From: Bigelowiella natans CCMP2755
Lineage: Eukaryota > Cercozoa > Chlorarachniophyceae
Direction of reading: 5' to 3'
Length of the DNA stretch: 64,000 nt
Assembly: GCA_000320545.1 (NCBI GenBank)
Contig: ADNK01002325.1
Coordinates: 1-64,000, forward strand
Below are positions 23,938-36,125 of this stretch, one piece after another. The position numbers and the translations under genes were made by a program. Numbering within the stretch: the stretch's first letter is position 1; each line of letters opens with the position of its first letter. The notes under the pieces were generated by a model. It was given only the letters and a program-made list of their open reading frames with translations. It made no database searches and was not told the origin of the DNA.

Positions 23938-24011
23938 AGATCTCGCGAGGAGTCGAACCTCACAACCTGCCTCAGAGCTTGCAAGTTGTCACTTGCTGCT
24001 GAGCCAAGTCC
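23938..24011 (-). ncRNA. tRNA-like element with intact Pol III A and B boxes (SINE head or tRNA relic)
   Basis: On the minus strand, TGGCTCAGCAG (24,006-23,996) matches the A-box consensus and GGTTCGACTCC (23,959-23,949) matches the B-box consensus, at normal tRNA spacing. The T arm is sound: TGAGG/CCTCG stem with TTCGACT loop. The middle, however, forms an 8-bp stem (CAACTTGC/GCAGGTTG) with a 10-base loop, not a 7-base anticodon loop, and the acceptor arms pair poorly. This is therefore not a working tRNA. A tRNA-derived SINE head or a decayed tRNA gene is the best reading. No second copy was found in the window. Confidence 0.55.
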
Positions 24012-24542
24012 ATCAACCGAATGGAGATCAAAAAGTTTTGCACACGATGCCGTTCTCACCTTGATTTTACCCTCACCTCGCCAACGCGCATGACGAGCTG
24101 TAGGATCATGCCCAGAAAGCGAAAGCGATCAGTTCGGCTCGGTAGCTCCAGAAAGAGAAGGAAAAAGCTGTGAAAAAGCAGGGGGAAAAAACCGTCAAAA
24201 TCCAGGGAAATCGTTCTTAAGCGACAAGCGGTGTGCAACTCGAGGGAGTCATCATCAGGCATGAGATGGAGATGTTGGAGTTGTCGTCGCCTAGATCTAG
24301 GAGAGAGGAGGACGTAACGTAAGTCGCTAGGAGAGAGGACGAGGGCGAAAATCCTGTTTGTGCATTTCTACGGGGTTTTACACTGTGCGACATAGAGTTT
24401 CACCATCGTGGTCTTGTCGTAGGATCAGAATTGCCTCAGCCTTGGAGTTAGTTAAACGTTAGCTCATCATCCGGCTCTTCAGCTGATTTACGGAACCATA
24501 CAGTCCAAGGAGGAGGAGCGCTGTGTCATCTCAACACAAAAG
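24012..24542. other. 5' spacer of the MAPEG gene
   Basis: No supported exon. There are short repeated words (AGGAGAGAGGA near 24,299-24,345). It presumably carries the MAPEG promoter. Confidence 0.4.
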
Positions 24543-25309
24543 ATGCACATCACTGCTCTTTACGGCGGAGCCCTTACTCTCTGGTTTGATATGCTAATTG
24601 TTTCTATTGGAATGCGATGTAAACATCCTCGATTATTCTTATCGAAACAGGTATTTGGTTTTGACCGCACGTGTGATACTCTATCGAAGGGAGAATTTAA
24701 TTGGACTCGGTAAGTAGTTATTTTCGAATGAGATAACTCTGCTAACCCATTGGATAATTACTACAGGTGATGGAAATAACAACACGATGCAACGGCGGAT
24801 CAGAGCCCATGGGAATTTCGCAGAATACGTTCCTCTGGTCGGTTGGTGGATTGATTGTAAGGATTATTTAATCCCTCATTGTATTGGCAATCATCATCTC
24901 TTAGACTTTACTACTCCTGTATCTTTTGGAAACAAGTGGCGCGAGATTCTTCAGCAGCCCGGTAACAGAAGTTCTCTTCGCCACATTCGAATCATGAAAA
25001 TAGTTATTATTATTGTTATTATTATCATCATCATCATCATCATTATTATTATTACCACCACCCAATTAGTTCTTCATACATCTTATTGGAGCTTTACTGC
25101 TAATTGGACGGCTTTTACATGGATACTCACTCTCGTTCACAGAACTGAATATGGTAACACTTTGTTCTTCAGCTTTAAGGCTGTACATATGCTAGAATGA
25201 CATATTGCCTCATACTTCGTAGTTCGGTCGTCAAGGAGGAATGGCCCTGACTCTTTTGGCAATGGGCATATCTGGATTATCTGTATTTTTTGTCGGATTC
25301 TACAAATAA
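24543..25309 (+). CDS. MAPEG family membrane protein (YecN-like)
   Basis: Six exons join in frame: 24,543-24,583, 24,651-24,709, 24,767-24,837, 24,905-24,961, 25,070-25,153 and 25,223-25,309 (399 nt, 132 residues plus TAA). The product carries the MAPEG signature: an N-terminal helix (ITALYGGALTLWYLVLTARV), then GDGNNNTMQRRIRAHGNF and AEYVPL, then HLIGALLLIGRLLHGY near residue 75-95. It ends in a fourth hydrophobic helix and FYK. Length and four-helix layout match the family, which includes glutathione- and eicosanoid-linked membrane enzymes such as microsomal glutathione transferase. The specific substrate cannot be told; the RAHGNFAEYVPL block is closest to the bacterial YecN/plant-protist branch. 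It is convergent with the JmjC gene across island B. Confidence 0.93.
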
Positions 25310-26441
25310 ATAACCTGATTCAATCTTGCAGTTTCTAACATTAGAGACGAATTAAAACTACCGAGAAAAAAATACACGGTATTGTAGTACGATGTACATC
25401 GACGGTGGGCTCAATATAGATATCTATTGGGTTTAAAACTATCAAAATTATCATCACATCTTAGTGATATTGTATTAACTACAAATTGCATGCATTATGT
25501 ACATACGCATTGCTTATTGTTTCGCGATGAGTGTCGCACAAACTTAACATCTTGTGCACTGTCACAGCCACAGCTGTGCATGACTGGGAAAACTGCAGCA
25601 AACATGGAGTGTGAGCGGCAAGTAAAAGTTTATCTTAGCTCTCTCATGCGTAACATGGAACGACAGCTTACGTACGTTCGGGAGGCACCACATTAACGTA
25701 CAAAAATGATGCCGCACTCTCATGCCGCTTGCTGTGTTGCTCGCTATTCGCTACGCGACGGCACAATATAACAATCAGATGTGTATGACACATGTGTTGG
25801 TTGGTTGTGCCATTTAGCATTGTTCGCTATGTGTCTCATGTGCCTACATAGCATGCACCATGCAACGCAACACGCATCGTCGTGATATCGCGAATGATAA
25901 TGCTACTAAGAATTTGCACAGATGCAGCTGCTTATTTGCGCGCTTTTTGCCCCGACTTGCGCATATATATTGACTGTTGTGTCATGCACACAACACATCG
26001 TTATGACAATGAACTATAATGAGCACGGCCGCGTGCATGACACGATGCGGACGTGACATTACGTGTATGTGAGATCTACGTACATAAAAGTCACAATATG
26101 CCTAATAATAAATGCCTATTGTATGCTTGCAACATACAAAAAATTGGGCAGTACGTTACATGGGTGCATGCATGCTAGCATGTCAGTCATAGCAGTGCAC
26201 ACACATAACTAGATAACGTTTAGCAGCACTGTGTTGTGATTTGAACAACAAGCCAAACGCAAGCATGTGTGAACTGTGAACACAAGCGCTGCAGGCGCTG
26301 CTTTGCATGGCTGCATTAGGATGAGCATTGAAAATGTTCAATCACATCATTGCACCCGTCTCATGAGCATGCATGCTGCTCTAGTTTGGCAATATTCCAA
26401 TCTCCATCTGGACCTTGTCGAAGATCTACCTCAGCCGGCAT
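25310..26441. other. Convergent-gap palindrome island B
   Basis: No gene is supported between the MAPEG stop and the JmjC stop. From about 25,480, TGCATGC, GCATGCTAGCATG, GTGCAC and GCGC words accumulate. The block at 26,196-26,375 is homologous to 40,151-40,266 (see the repeat entry). The short plus-strand open frames here have no recognisable content. Confidence 0.7.
26196..26375 (+). repeat. Diverged dispersed block, copy 1
   Basis: It shares ordered segments with 40,151-40,266: a CACACAT-ACTAGATAAC word, CGCTGCAG followed by CTTTGC, GCT-CATTAG--TGA-CATTGAAA and a final TCTCATG. Order and orientation are kept, with substitutions and small indels. Both copies lie 70-250 bp from the stop codon of a minus-strand gene. 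Confidence 0.7.
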
Positions 26442-27038
26442 CTAGAGCTTCCGCGAGAAGATCTGTTGCTGCTTCTCGAGCGGCTCCTTGATTTTCCTCT
26501 CGACGTGCTCCTCGAAGATGAAATTGGAGCAATCCAATCTGCATGACAAATTGTGTAACAAATGAATTATAAAGATTTGTTCACATCACGAAGTTGCTGC
26601 TATCTCCCACTGCACCTTTGATGTTCTTCATTTTCCTCGTTATCATCATCATCACCATTGCAATCATCATCGTCGCTGTCAATTTCACATGCCTTTATGT
26701 GATAATGACCTTTCTTTTTTCGCGTTTGTGAAGACTTAGTAGAATATGTGCTGAGACGATTATTACGCGTCCACTCATAACCACCAACATGTTCATAACC
26801 ACGATGATTATTGTTTTTTTCCAACAAATAGTCGAGGTATCTGTTTATCTTTCTGTCTTTTCTGAGAATTTGAATGGCTCTTTTAACATGCTCCCGTATA
26901 TCAGCATCATCATCATTCGAGTTGGATTTAGCCACCACGTGGCTGGTAATCATCCTATTCAAATTCTCGCAAATGTCTTCTTTGAGATCATCAAGGTCGT
27001 CTCGCCTCATGTGACAGTCCTCAAAATGTTCCTATATG

Positions 27039-27093
<55 letters not shown>

Positions 27094-28100
27094 ATACATA
27101 TTACACACACAATGAGAGCTTAGGTATGCGCTTAATAAAATAGTTGTTATCACCTACCGATGACCTATTTGTTCCTCGAAATACCTCGAGGTGACGGGGA
27201 TTTAGATTCACAAATGCCTGATGACGAGAATAATAGAATCTATTAGTTAGATTATGGAAGACAGGGTTTCCTTGATATGAGAGGTACAGACAACCAAACA
27301 ACCTCGTATGCTGTGATTGTGAGATTGTTTCCAACGCACATGGCTAGATGTGCATTTGCTCCAGAGAAAAGGAAAGTATCACCCGGTCCCAGTAATGCTA
27401 CTGTCGTTGCCTGACGAAGAGTCTAATCATCGCAACAACAGGTAGTCAAGGAGAATGCATACATAGCTAGTAGGTAGAAGCATGTTTCACATTTTGCACA
27501 CCGAGCATAAAGCGGATATTAGGATGATAATAATAGTAATGCGGCAATTCTCATTTCGCATGACGATATATACCCTCCCAATAATATGGTTTTCCTGCAC
27601 TATATTGTTATCACGATAATTTCAATTCGACCAAAGAATTGGAAATGATGTCAACCTTGATCTCGGAGTTGGAGAGAGGGGGAATGAACAATCTTTGGTG
27701 GTACTTATCAAGAATATCATAAGCCTCTTTCCTAACACAGAACATGTCAACCTATGAATGATGGCATACTGAAGATGAGGCATCAAGATTTGGGAGATAT
27801 TATTATTATTATTTTAATTACTATTACTAGAATTATGAACCCATGCTTCCAGATAGCAAAAACTTTATAACCCGAGAAATTCTTGCCAATATTCGACCAC
27901 TGCACCTAGTAAGAAGCACCCCCACACAGAACAGAGAAAGAAAGAAGCGGGGAGTGGATTTTGGGTTAAATCGGAATTGATATAAAAGTACAAATAGTCG
28001 ATCATAGCATACCTGGTCAACATGGACACAAGATCCAGTGAAAGCACCCCCAACGAAAACTCCCTGTTGTAAAAAAAAATCATCATGGTTACATGCGTAG

Positions 28101-28135
<35 letters not shown>

Positions 28136-29179
28136 TAGTAGCGGCATCAGCATGTGATAACATTTATCATTCGAAAACATAGTGCAGTTGCAGTGGAAGT
28201 AAGCTTTTCACAAGGAACGACTGCTTCTATTTTTAAGAAATGCAACACAAACCTCATCGATCCTATCGATGTATGGGAGGAATTTGGCCAAGTCCCCCAG
28301 TCTATCTTTCATGTCAAAGGTGAGAACCGTCTTTACCTTCAAACATCAGTGGTAGAGTCAAATCGAAGCTCTAAATTCATCAATATGCTCATGTATATGG
28401 AAAATGTTGTCTAGAAGGTTTCTAACAGCTGATATGCAAAAAAATACATCGCAAGTACTACCTTGTAATCGATTTCGTCGGTTGCATGCTTGTACTTCTT
28501 TTTGTATCTAATGGTGGTAAAAGTGGTGGTTTATCTGATCCCATGCTTTTTTGTTCAAAATGTACACTACGAAGGTGTCAACCTTAATTCGGTTAAATAA
28601 GGCGACGTGATATCTTCACGTAATTTAAGTGCAATCTCTTTTTCTTGAAGGGATCGAAGCCTCTTATCCGTTTTAGGATGTCTGGTCATCTCCCTCTCGT
28701 TCCTTCTCGCTTCTTGCTATTCAATTATAATCAAGAATGATGATCAATTCTCATCTATTTTAAACTTTCAGGGGTAAACCTTTCGAAAATAATAGACACG
28801 CGCGTCAGCCTTTGCTTTGAAGTCTCCATGTAGTTTTCCAAGCCAACTGAGGGCGTTGTTTTCCTCATGGGCTGCTTCTACCATTCCTTTAGGTAGCGCA
28901 TCTGCCATTCCAAGCTGACAGAAAAACTATGTATAATGATTTGAAATAATGGTGTGCAAGTGTCGAAGAAGAGGGAAGTGCCTTTTTGATTCCTTCCTTT
29001 AGCACAACGACGCGATTCATGTGCTCTCCAAACATCATCGCATCAATGAATGCCTCCGCTGTCTCAAGCACCACAGGCTGCTTGCTGGTGTCGCTAAAAA
29101 GTTCTTCAGGCCATCCAGATTGCTTGATTGCTGCAGCTTGTGAAGCATGGACGATAGATTGAGGCCGCAAAGTCGTCAT
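26442..29179 (-). CDS. JmjC-type (cupin) Fe(II)/2-oxoglutarate oxygenase-like protein
   Basis: Start ATG at 29,179; exon 1 ends at 28,982 with a GC donor and joins 28,914. Exons from 28,063 onward chain cleanly: 28,063-28,013 (GVFVGGAFTGSCVHVDQ), 27,905-27,847 (QWSNIGKNFSGYKVFAIW), 27,731-27,656, then LLGPGDTFLFSGANAHL, then FVNLNPRHLEVFRG. A long Asp-rich exon follows (about 27,019 to 26,607), and a final exon 26,538-26,442 ends in TAG. The HVD pair and the later GANAHL histidine supply a typical JmjC HxD...H iron triad. JmjC proteins hydroxylate or demethylate histones, other proteins or tRNA; the substrate here is unknown. The Asp-rich tail and basic stretch suggest a nuclear role. Exon order between 28,600 and 28,100 has two possible readings. 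Confidence 0.83.
27045..27093. repeat. (AT)n(GT)n intronic microsatellite
   Basis: An AT run passes into a GT run within the intron between the FVNLNP exon and the Asp-rich exon of the JmjC gene. Confidence 0.9.
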
Positions 29180-29553
29180 CTGAATGCCTCCTCCGCACCC
29201 GAGCCTACGTTAGTCAACCATTGTGATGTTGGATGGATGGTTTCTTTCGTTAAAATGGTTGTAATCCATATATCTACGAAGTTTCCCGCGTTAAAATACT
29301 CATAATATCTTTGTTTCTATTTCTAAAAATATATATATAACAATTGGTGGTCTGAGTTAGCTCCCCTATATTATCATCTTCTTTAGGTGTTTCCGGTATA
29401 ATTTAATGTCTAAATTGAAAGGAAAATGTCCTGGAAAACACAATTTTGATATGGCGGCCACGTCGAAGTACTGATCACTTCTCAACGACATGATCAGGGT
29501 TGGCTCGTGAGCTCGACGTGAAGGATTGAGAGTAGGCAGGAGGGCGGCACATA
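29180..29553. promoter_or_regulatory. Divergent 374-bp spacer between JmjC and Sec24-like genes
   Basis: The two start codons (29,179 minus and 29,554 plus) face away from each other. An in-frame TAG at 29,533 supports the Sec24-like start. The spacer is A+T-rich with no palindrome island, and is a candidate bidirectional promoter. Confidence 0.55.
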
Positions 29554-31009
29554 ATGACTGACACTATTCCCCCATGTGTGCGCGTCTGCTCGAGTGTGTT
29601 TCCAAAATCAAAGGAGGCGAAGCTGGCTTCAGGACTTCCATGGGGCTGCCTCGTTCGTCCATTTGCTCCTATTTCGAGATACCAAAAAACTAGCATTTAT
29701 GCTTCTAATATTGACCGCTGTAAAAACTGCTACGCCTACATCAATCCTTACGTCAAGTAAACCAACCCCAGACTGACTACAATTGCCTCATTCACTGTTG
29801 CAATGACGATTTCTTGATAACAATTGACTATTTGCTGTGGAAGTTTCTCTCGAATATGTGCGTTTGTGTGTGTGTGTGTGTGTTTGAAAGTAGTTGTACC
29901 TGCTGCCTTTTTTCCTCGTCGACGCGAGTCATCATGTTTATCACCAAGCAGCTGGTTTCTTCTTCCTTGACATGAGTCGTCCTGTTCTTCACCAAATAGG
30001 TGGAGCTGGCAGAGCTGGAAGTGTGTCCTATGTCGCAATTGGAATCGATGTGGCTCTCGTTATCGACGGCGGGAACACCTTCCCGAGTTACAGGCGCAGT
30101 TTACAACGATTGAATTTGTGAAGGATGAGGTTCTTTGCGACGATCTACATGAGAACTTCGATTTAGATGAGGGGAAACGGACATCTGCCCCTCTTGCGCA
30201 CCATCGTACAGCAGCACCAGGCCTATCCCCTGATCATCCCATATACTTGTTTGCTGTAGACCTATCAGGAACACGTGATACGATCGAGGTAGAAGATGAA
30301 CAAATAGTAGAAGCAGAGACACAACATATATAGAGGGGGGGAGGGAAAAGGGCTGACGAAGAATCTTCGTCAAGCAAGCTATCTTGCCTATTAATTTTAC
30401 TTGTGCATAAATCCCTGCCATTGTACATGAAGATAACTACACCGCAAACAAACACCGACTCTCCCCTCTCGTGTTTCTTTGGTAATAGGCAGTAAAGACA
30501 GCACTTCTTCAGAGCTTGGACGCACTGCCGTCTCACGTGTGGGTGGGATTAATAACATGCTCATCAGCGAAGATAGGATTCTATGATTTGAGAAGCTCGA
30601 TCCCGCATGTTCTCAATGTTAAGGTTAGAAGTGATGGAAGCTGCTTCCCTTCGATGCAGCATGGGAGGATCAGTATATCATTAGATAGGATCTTAGTCCC
30701 TCTTCACACTGCAAAGGTAGTACCTTGCTCCTTAATACTACTTGACTCTATTTAATCGGGAAGAAGTGAGGAGGAAGAGGAAGTAGTAACTTGTTAGCAA
30801 ATGCTATCAACTGAGAATTTTTATTACTCATAATTTGAAGAGTTTTATTGTAATCATAACCAGGAGAATATACGGTCTGCAATCGACAGTCTCATAGGTT
30901 TGGGTAAAAGGGGGGGGGGGAGGACAAGGATGAAGCCGTACTACTCAATAGATGATGAAAAGGAAGAAGAGACGAAATACAGACAGAATTCCTTGGGAAC
31001 ATGGGTAGT

Positions 31010-31041
<32 letters not shown>

Positions 31042-31844
31042 AATGATGATGATTCACATGATAATAAGCATTATATTTAGGAGTTGATAATCACAATCTC
31101 CTGCAACAACAGTGATATTTTCAATTAACAACAACTTGTTCCTGTCTCAGATGAGCTCTAGGATCGAGCCATTGACTGCCCAGATGCGAAGTGTATTGCG
31201 AAAACTCGGTGACAGTAGAAGCAACGAATATGCTGCTGCTGCTGCTGCTGCTGGAGAATCTGTTCTTCCGGTACATTCTCCTCCCGCCTCCTCCACTACC
31301 TTGAGTACTGGTACAACGCACAATCAACAACGTTCATTTCGAGGAGATAAGATAGGAAACAGCCATCAACGGCATGATCATCATCATCATCGATCTGAAG
31401 ACAAAGAGGGACCGTCTTCTCACCCCCCTTTGAATGCATTTGGGAGCATGCTGAATGTGTTGATAACGATTCTCCGAGGGAAAAACAGGGGGGGGGAGAT
31501 TAACGGCTACGGCTATGAAAGAGACAGCGATGACGACGAGACTATTACTATGGATCCATCATCCACGAATGATGCTGCATCCAACGCTCGCATTGCCCTC
31601 TTCCTCACATCACGTCCTAACTATGGCCATGGAAAGCTATTTCCCGCTACTTCTATGAATAATACAAACGATAAGAAGAAGAAGAACAACAACAACGCTT
31701 CTTCCTTTTATAGAGAAAAAGGTGTGGAGGCAGCCAGGTTAGGTATTTGCATCGATTTGTACGCAGTCGGCGATGGTGAGGTAATTCTATGCAGCAAATA
31801 GCAAATAGTAGAAAATATGCTATTAAAATCCATTTCATCTAAGT

Positions 31845-31879
<35 letters not shown>

Positions 31880-32362
31880 TGTGTGTGTTCGTGTGCGTGC
31901 GTGTGTGCATGATGTCTTTGTACTTGTAAATAAACTAAATCAAAGCCTATGATGATCACTGATATCTCTTCAAAGGATATCGATTTTGGACTTCTGCACA
32001 TAAGTTCCATGACACAGCTAACAAATGGCAATCTGAGACTGTATAACGACGCCTCCTCACCAGCTACCTGTACGCTATCTCACGACCTCTACAAACAGCT
32101 CAAGAGTCCACACGCTTTTCGAGGTAGTCGTCACTGCTGGTGAATACTACTACTGCTGCTGCTACTACTACTACTACAGCGACTAGAACAAGTGACTATA
32201 TCATCGTCTCATAGAGAGAGCCAGCCCTTGTTGTAATTAATAATAATCTTTTACTTACAAACTATTTCATAAAGAGGAGATAGGGTTTCCACAAGGAAGG
32301 TAGCGATTGTGATAATAATGAATAGAAAAATAAATCGTTGTCATCATCATTTTACTGTTGTT

Positions 32363-32395
<33 letters not shown>

Positions 32396-32644
32396 GCTGC
32401 TGCTTTATCTTAGGTTTGCTCAGAATGAGAACTTCATCAGAATTTGCTGTTGGGAGAGCACATGGGGTTCTCTCTCGGGATGACAAGTTTCCTAGTATCC
32501 TTTGCATGCCAGGATGTGATGCGTTCAAGACCTTTGCTTTTGATTTTCAGTAAGAAATATAATAACAAATACTCCATCAATCATGGAATATTGAGTTTCT
32601 ATTCGGACATAATAACTGAATTTGAAGTATTGTCTCAAGATCTG

Positions 32645-32680
<36 letters not shown>

Positions 32681-33265
32681 TAAGTGGGTGTAAGTGGAAC
32701 TAAGTGCTGCCTCTACGTGTATGTAAGTGAGTGCTTGTGCATGATCATTAATTAGCGATGCTGTCTGATGTACAAAGATGTTAATGACGGCGTGTTTGGT
32801 ATTATTATTATTATTGGTTTTCTTGTAGATATACATCCTCATGGGGTTTGGGCACTGCAACCCCAGCATTACAGATGGCATTTGAATACACTACACTCGA
32901 GCCAGTTATTTCTACCAATCACAACGATGATGACGATGACGACGATGAGGAGGTTGACGAGGGTGGTAGTGATGATGACGATTATGGTGACGACGCCGAT
33001 AGTGTCAATGAGAGCAGCGGCCAAAACCAAACGGATAGGAAGAAGGGAAATCGAAATAAAATGACAAAAGGAAAAGGGGGAGGAGGAAGAAGAATACCAA
33101 CAAAGAGAAAAGGACGCTCCAATGGCACCGCAACATACCGCGTCGTCACACGGTATATATCAAAATTATCAGTGATGGCTTGTATATCTTTGTCCCTCGA
33201 CTACTCGTCTCAAAGAAAGAACAGATTGAAGAGGGGCAAGAGGGGGGGAAGAGAAAGAGAGCGAG

Positions 33266-33313
<48 letters not shown>

Positions 33314-33877
33314 ATGAAGAAGCAAACGGAATCATTTTTACTACGGGCAGGTACACTTCCTTCTTCCTCTTCTATGCACACCACCACCCACCCACACTCT
33401 ATGATGTTATCCTCCTATCTCCAACCATTGTTATAATAGGCTACGGGTTGAGACATTCGTTGCGGAAACATCGGAAAAGCGGGAGGACATTTACACTACA
33501 TCAGACCCATACGTTATTATAACACACCTTGTACACCAAGCTTTGGATGAAGCACGCATATTATTGTTGTCTTCATCGGAATCATCATCATCGTCGTCGC
33601 TTAAAGATGTCCAAGATCTACTACGATCATGGCTTGTAGAGCTGCTTGCTTGCTACAATCTCGAATATTATCACCAACGAGGAGGAATGGAAAGAAAGCA
33701 GCAGCGGGGAAGGGGGAGGAGGAAGAGAGGAGGAAGAGAAACAGGAGAAGAGGATGAGGAGGACCAAGAACAGCAGGAGACTGATATATCTTTCTCCAAG
33801 GAAAGACAGATGCAGGTATTAATGAATGTTAGCTCTGAAGCATGATCACGCTCAAAAAGTAAAAAATGACAAGAACG

Positions 33878-33929
<52 letters not shown>

Positions 33930-34995
33930 GTTTGTGAAATATAGGCGATTCCACGACTTGTCTTTGCCCTTATCAAGAGCAGCTTGTTGCGGCCTGACGA
34001 GTTGCCTTCAGATGCACGTGCACATTTACATTCTCTTTACGCGGCAATGGGCCCTGATCATATTGTGCAGGGACTGTATCCAACTCTTAGGTGCTTTCCT
34101 TAACATAAAGAAATGCGCCATTCATTTCATAACTCGCACCTCATCAGATAGAAGGCGGGATGTGGTAGAAGAGGAAAGAGAAATAAGAGCGAAGAAAATA
34201 ATAAAACTAAAAATAATAGAACGTGAATCTCAATGTTTGTTATCATCTCCGTTGCTCTAATACTTTCCTCTTTGATTTGCCTTGATTCCACGGCAAAGCT
34301 CTTGGAAAAGCTTGGAGATAGAAAACGAGAGGGGTCTGTTATTATCCAAGGCTTCGTTATCGGAAGACATGCCAATATACGTGCTAGATGCTGTCTCCGC
34401 AGTACTAGTTCTTTACACAAACAACGCGCTTAATTCTGATCCAAAACTTCCTTACCCACCCCCTCACACCTGCGCACTACGGAAACAGATAAAAGCGGTA
34501 GAAATGTTAGTAGTAGTAGTAACAGTAGGGGCAATTAGACAGGGAAAGGAGTGATACAGAGAGTTTATCTGGTTATGAGCTGTGTGGCGTGATGAAGCAC
34601 TTCTGGTGATGTATAGCTCTATATTTTCTCGTATGAATTATTGCAAACAAAGATCTTGAGAGAGAAGAAAACATACATGCTGTTGCCTTAAATGCACTGG
34701 ATCTTGTTGCAATAAGTCTGAATGAGAATTCCTTCCCTCGCATGTAGCATGGCTGAATTTTATCTGTTCGTTTCACGAAGTGACCTATGCAATGTGATAT
34801 TTTCTATAGTCACGGGCAGAACTAGCTCAGCTGTCCCCCAGGGTATTATTCATTCGAATCGGAACTCCCGAGTTTGTACATTTTGAGTCACATCTAGTCG
34901 AAGAAGCGAATCTTGCAGGCCCAAGCTTCAAGTCTTTCATCGAGAGTGTGGCCAAGGATGTTCGGGTAATTATTCAGGAAGAGATAGCTCGATAA
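29554..34995 (+). CDS. Sec23/Sec24-family COPII coat protein (Sec24-like)
   Basis: Start ATG at 29,554, with an in-frame stop upstream; end TAA at 34,995. Exon 1 (29,554-29,756) joins 30,000-30,288 in phase 2 and completes a CxxC...CxxC zinc finger (DRCKNCYAYINPYVK, then WKCVLCRNWN). Trunk elements follow: IYLFAVDLSG, DALPSHVWVGLITC, LFLTSRPNYGHGKL, GICIDLYAVG, SMTQLTNGNLRLYND. Then come the beta-sandwich (MPGCDAFKTFAFDF; MAFEYTTLEPV), the helical domain (VQDLLRSWLVELLACY; RLVFALIKSSLLRP) and a gelsolin-like end. This full order is diagnostic of Sec23/Sec24, which package cargo into ER-to-Golgi COPII vesicles after Sar1-GTP binds. It is Sec24-like in the helical domain but has a short N-terminus like Sec23. 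Acidic and Arg/Gly-rich insertions lie near 32,930-33,120 and 33,685-33,800. One junction at about 30,289-30,500 is unresolved. Confidence 0.9.
31847..31911. repeat. (GT)n microsatellite
   Basis: An imperfect GT run in an intron of the Sec24-like gene. Another lies at 32,647-32,680. Confidence 0.9.
33259..33310. repeat. (GA)n microsatellite
   Basis: A GA run in the intron upstream of the helical-domain exon of the Sec24-like gene. A (CT)n(GT)n tract at 33,881-33,929 fills the next intron. Confidence 0.9.
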
Positions 34996-36125
34996 ACGTA
35001 GCGTGAATTGCTTGCTGACACGCTTATGGCAATGGACGACAAAACTTTCCCAGTAATTTTAGTTATTATCCCGATAGCCCGTAAGAGAAAGGGTGGCAAT
35101 AAGAACTAGAGAATAAGTGGCATAGCTTGGTCGGCCGTCACACATCATAGGTTGTTATTATCGGGATGGAAATACTAGCAAATGCGATGGCACTGCTAGA
35201 CTGGAGCCAACAACTTGCTAGCTTGATCGATGTGCACGCCCGTTGCTTTCATGTGTAGCCAGCTTGAGCAAGTAGTGCGCCATTGCCAATCTAGCACTAC
35301 TAGCTAGCTAGGCTAGCCTAGTAGCTAGAGCAGACGCACAGCTCCATGGAGCCTACACTGTTCACTCCATGCACATCTAGCACTACGCCCAGCTCCAAAC
35401 TAGCAGAGCTAGAGAGCTAGCTGTCCACATCTTTAGCATCTCTCGCAGGCTCCACATCTAGACTAGCTAGATCTAGCTACTCTAGCTAGAGCTAGTACTA
35501 GATGATGATGTCCTGTGGACCTGTGCATGCTAGCATGCCACAGCTAGCACAGTAGCATAGGCGCTCTCATCACGCCTTTCCTTCTAGTGCTACTAGAATG
35601 ACAACTAGACACGTCTGATGTTGCGGCGCAGCGTACGCATGCGTAGCGATGACACTGCGCTAGACAGTCTAGCTAGCTAGCTAGCTCTAGAGGTCAACAC
35701 ATATCTAGACGTGCATACATGCTAGCATGCACTGCTAGACTGCAAAAGTGATGCACTATAGTATATGGAAGTGCCTAAACGCTGACGGCCACGCAATGCG
35801 ATTCAATGAGTCTCGTAGTAGTGTAGCTAGAGACATGTCTAGATAGATCGAAGGACATCGTCAAACGTTGGATTATTGCCATGGCGACCCGATCGTTGCA
35901 ATACGTGTCATGTTATTCGGTGTGTAAAAAGTACGATGATGTTCCTCTTGTCAAAAACAATTAGATGATTTCATCGAAGCAACATTCATACTTTCGTAGC
36001 CTGGTTGCCCTAAATCCTCCACTTTATGTCCAATTCAAAAAATATTATGATCTATATTTCTCATACATCAACTAATTCCGTGCATAATTCCGAAAGTTTA
36101 GATCTTCGTGAAAGTTTAAATACAA
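34996..36125. other. Convergent-gap palindrome island C
   Basis: The gap lies between the 3' ends of the Sec24-like and Sar1 genes and holds no gene. The dense part (about 35,150-35,870) has the highest CTAG load in the window: runs of CTAGCTAG near 35,300-35,500 and 35,660-35,690, with GCATGC and TCTAGA interspersed. Flanks on both sides are plain A+T-rich sequence. Confidence 0.75.

Noticed and set aside
23938-24011. A working tRNA gene
   Set aside because: The acceptor arm does not pair and the central hairpin has a 10-base loop; only the Pol III boxes and T arm are intact.
28120-28420. Retrotransposon gag-like peptide in the JmjC region
   Set aside because: The helical peptide reading here is one of two possible exon frames of the JmjC gene; no RT, integrase or long terminal repeat is present.
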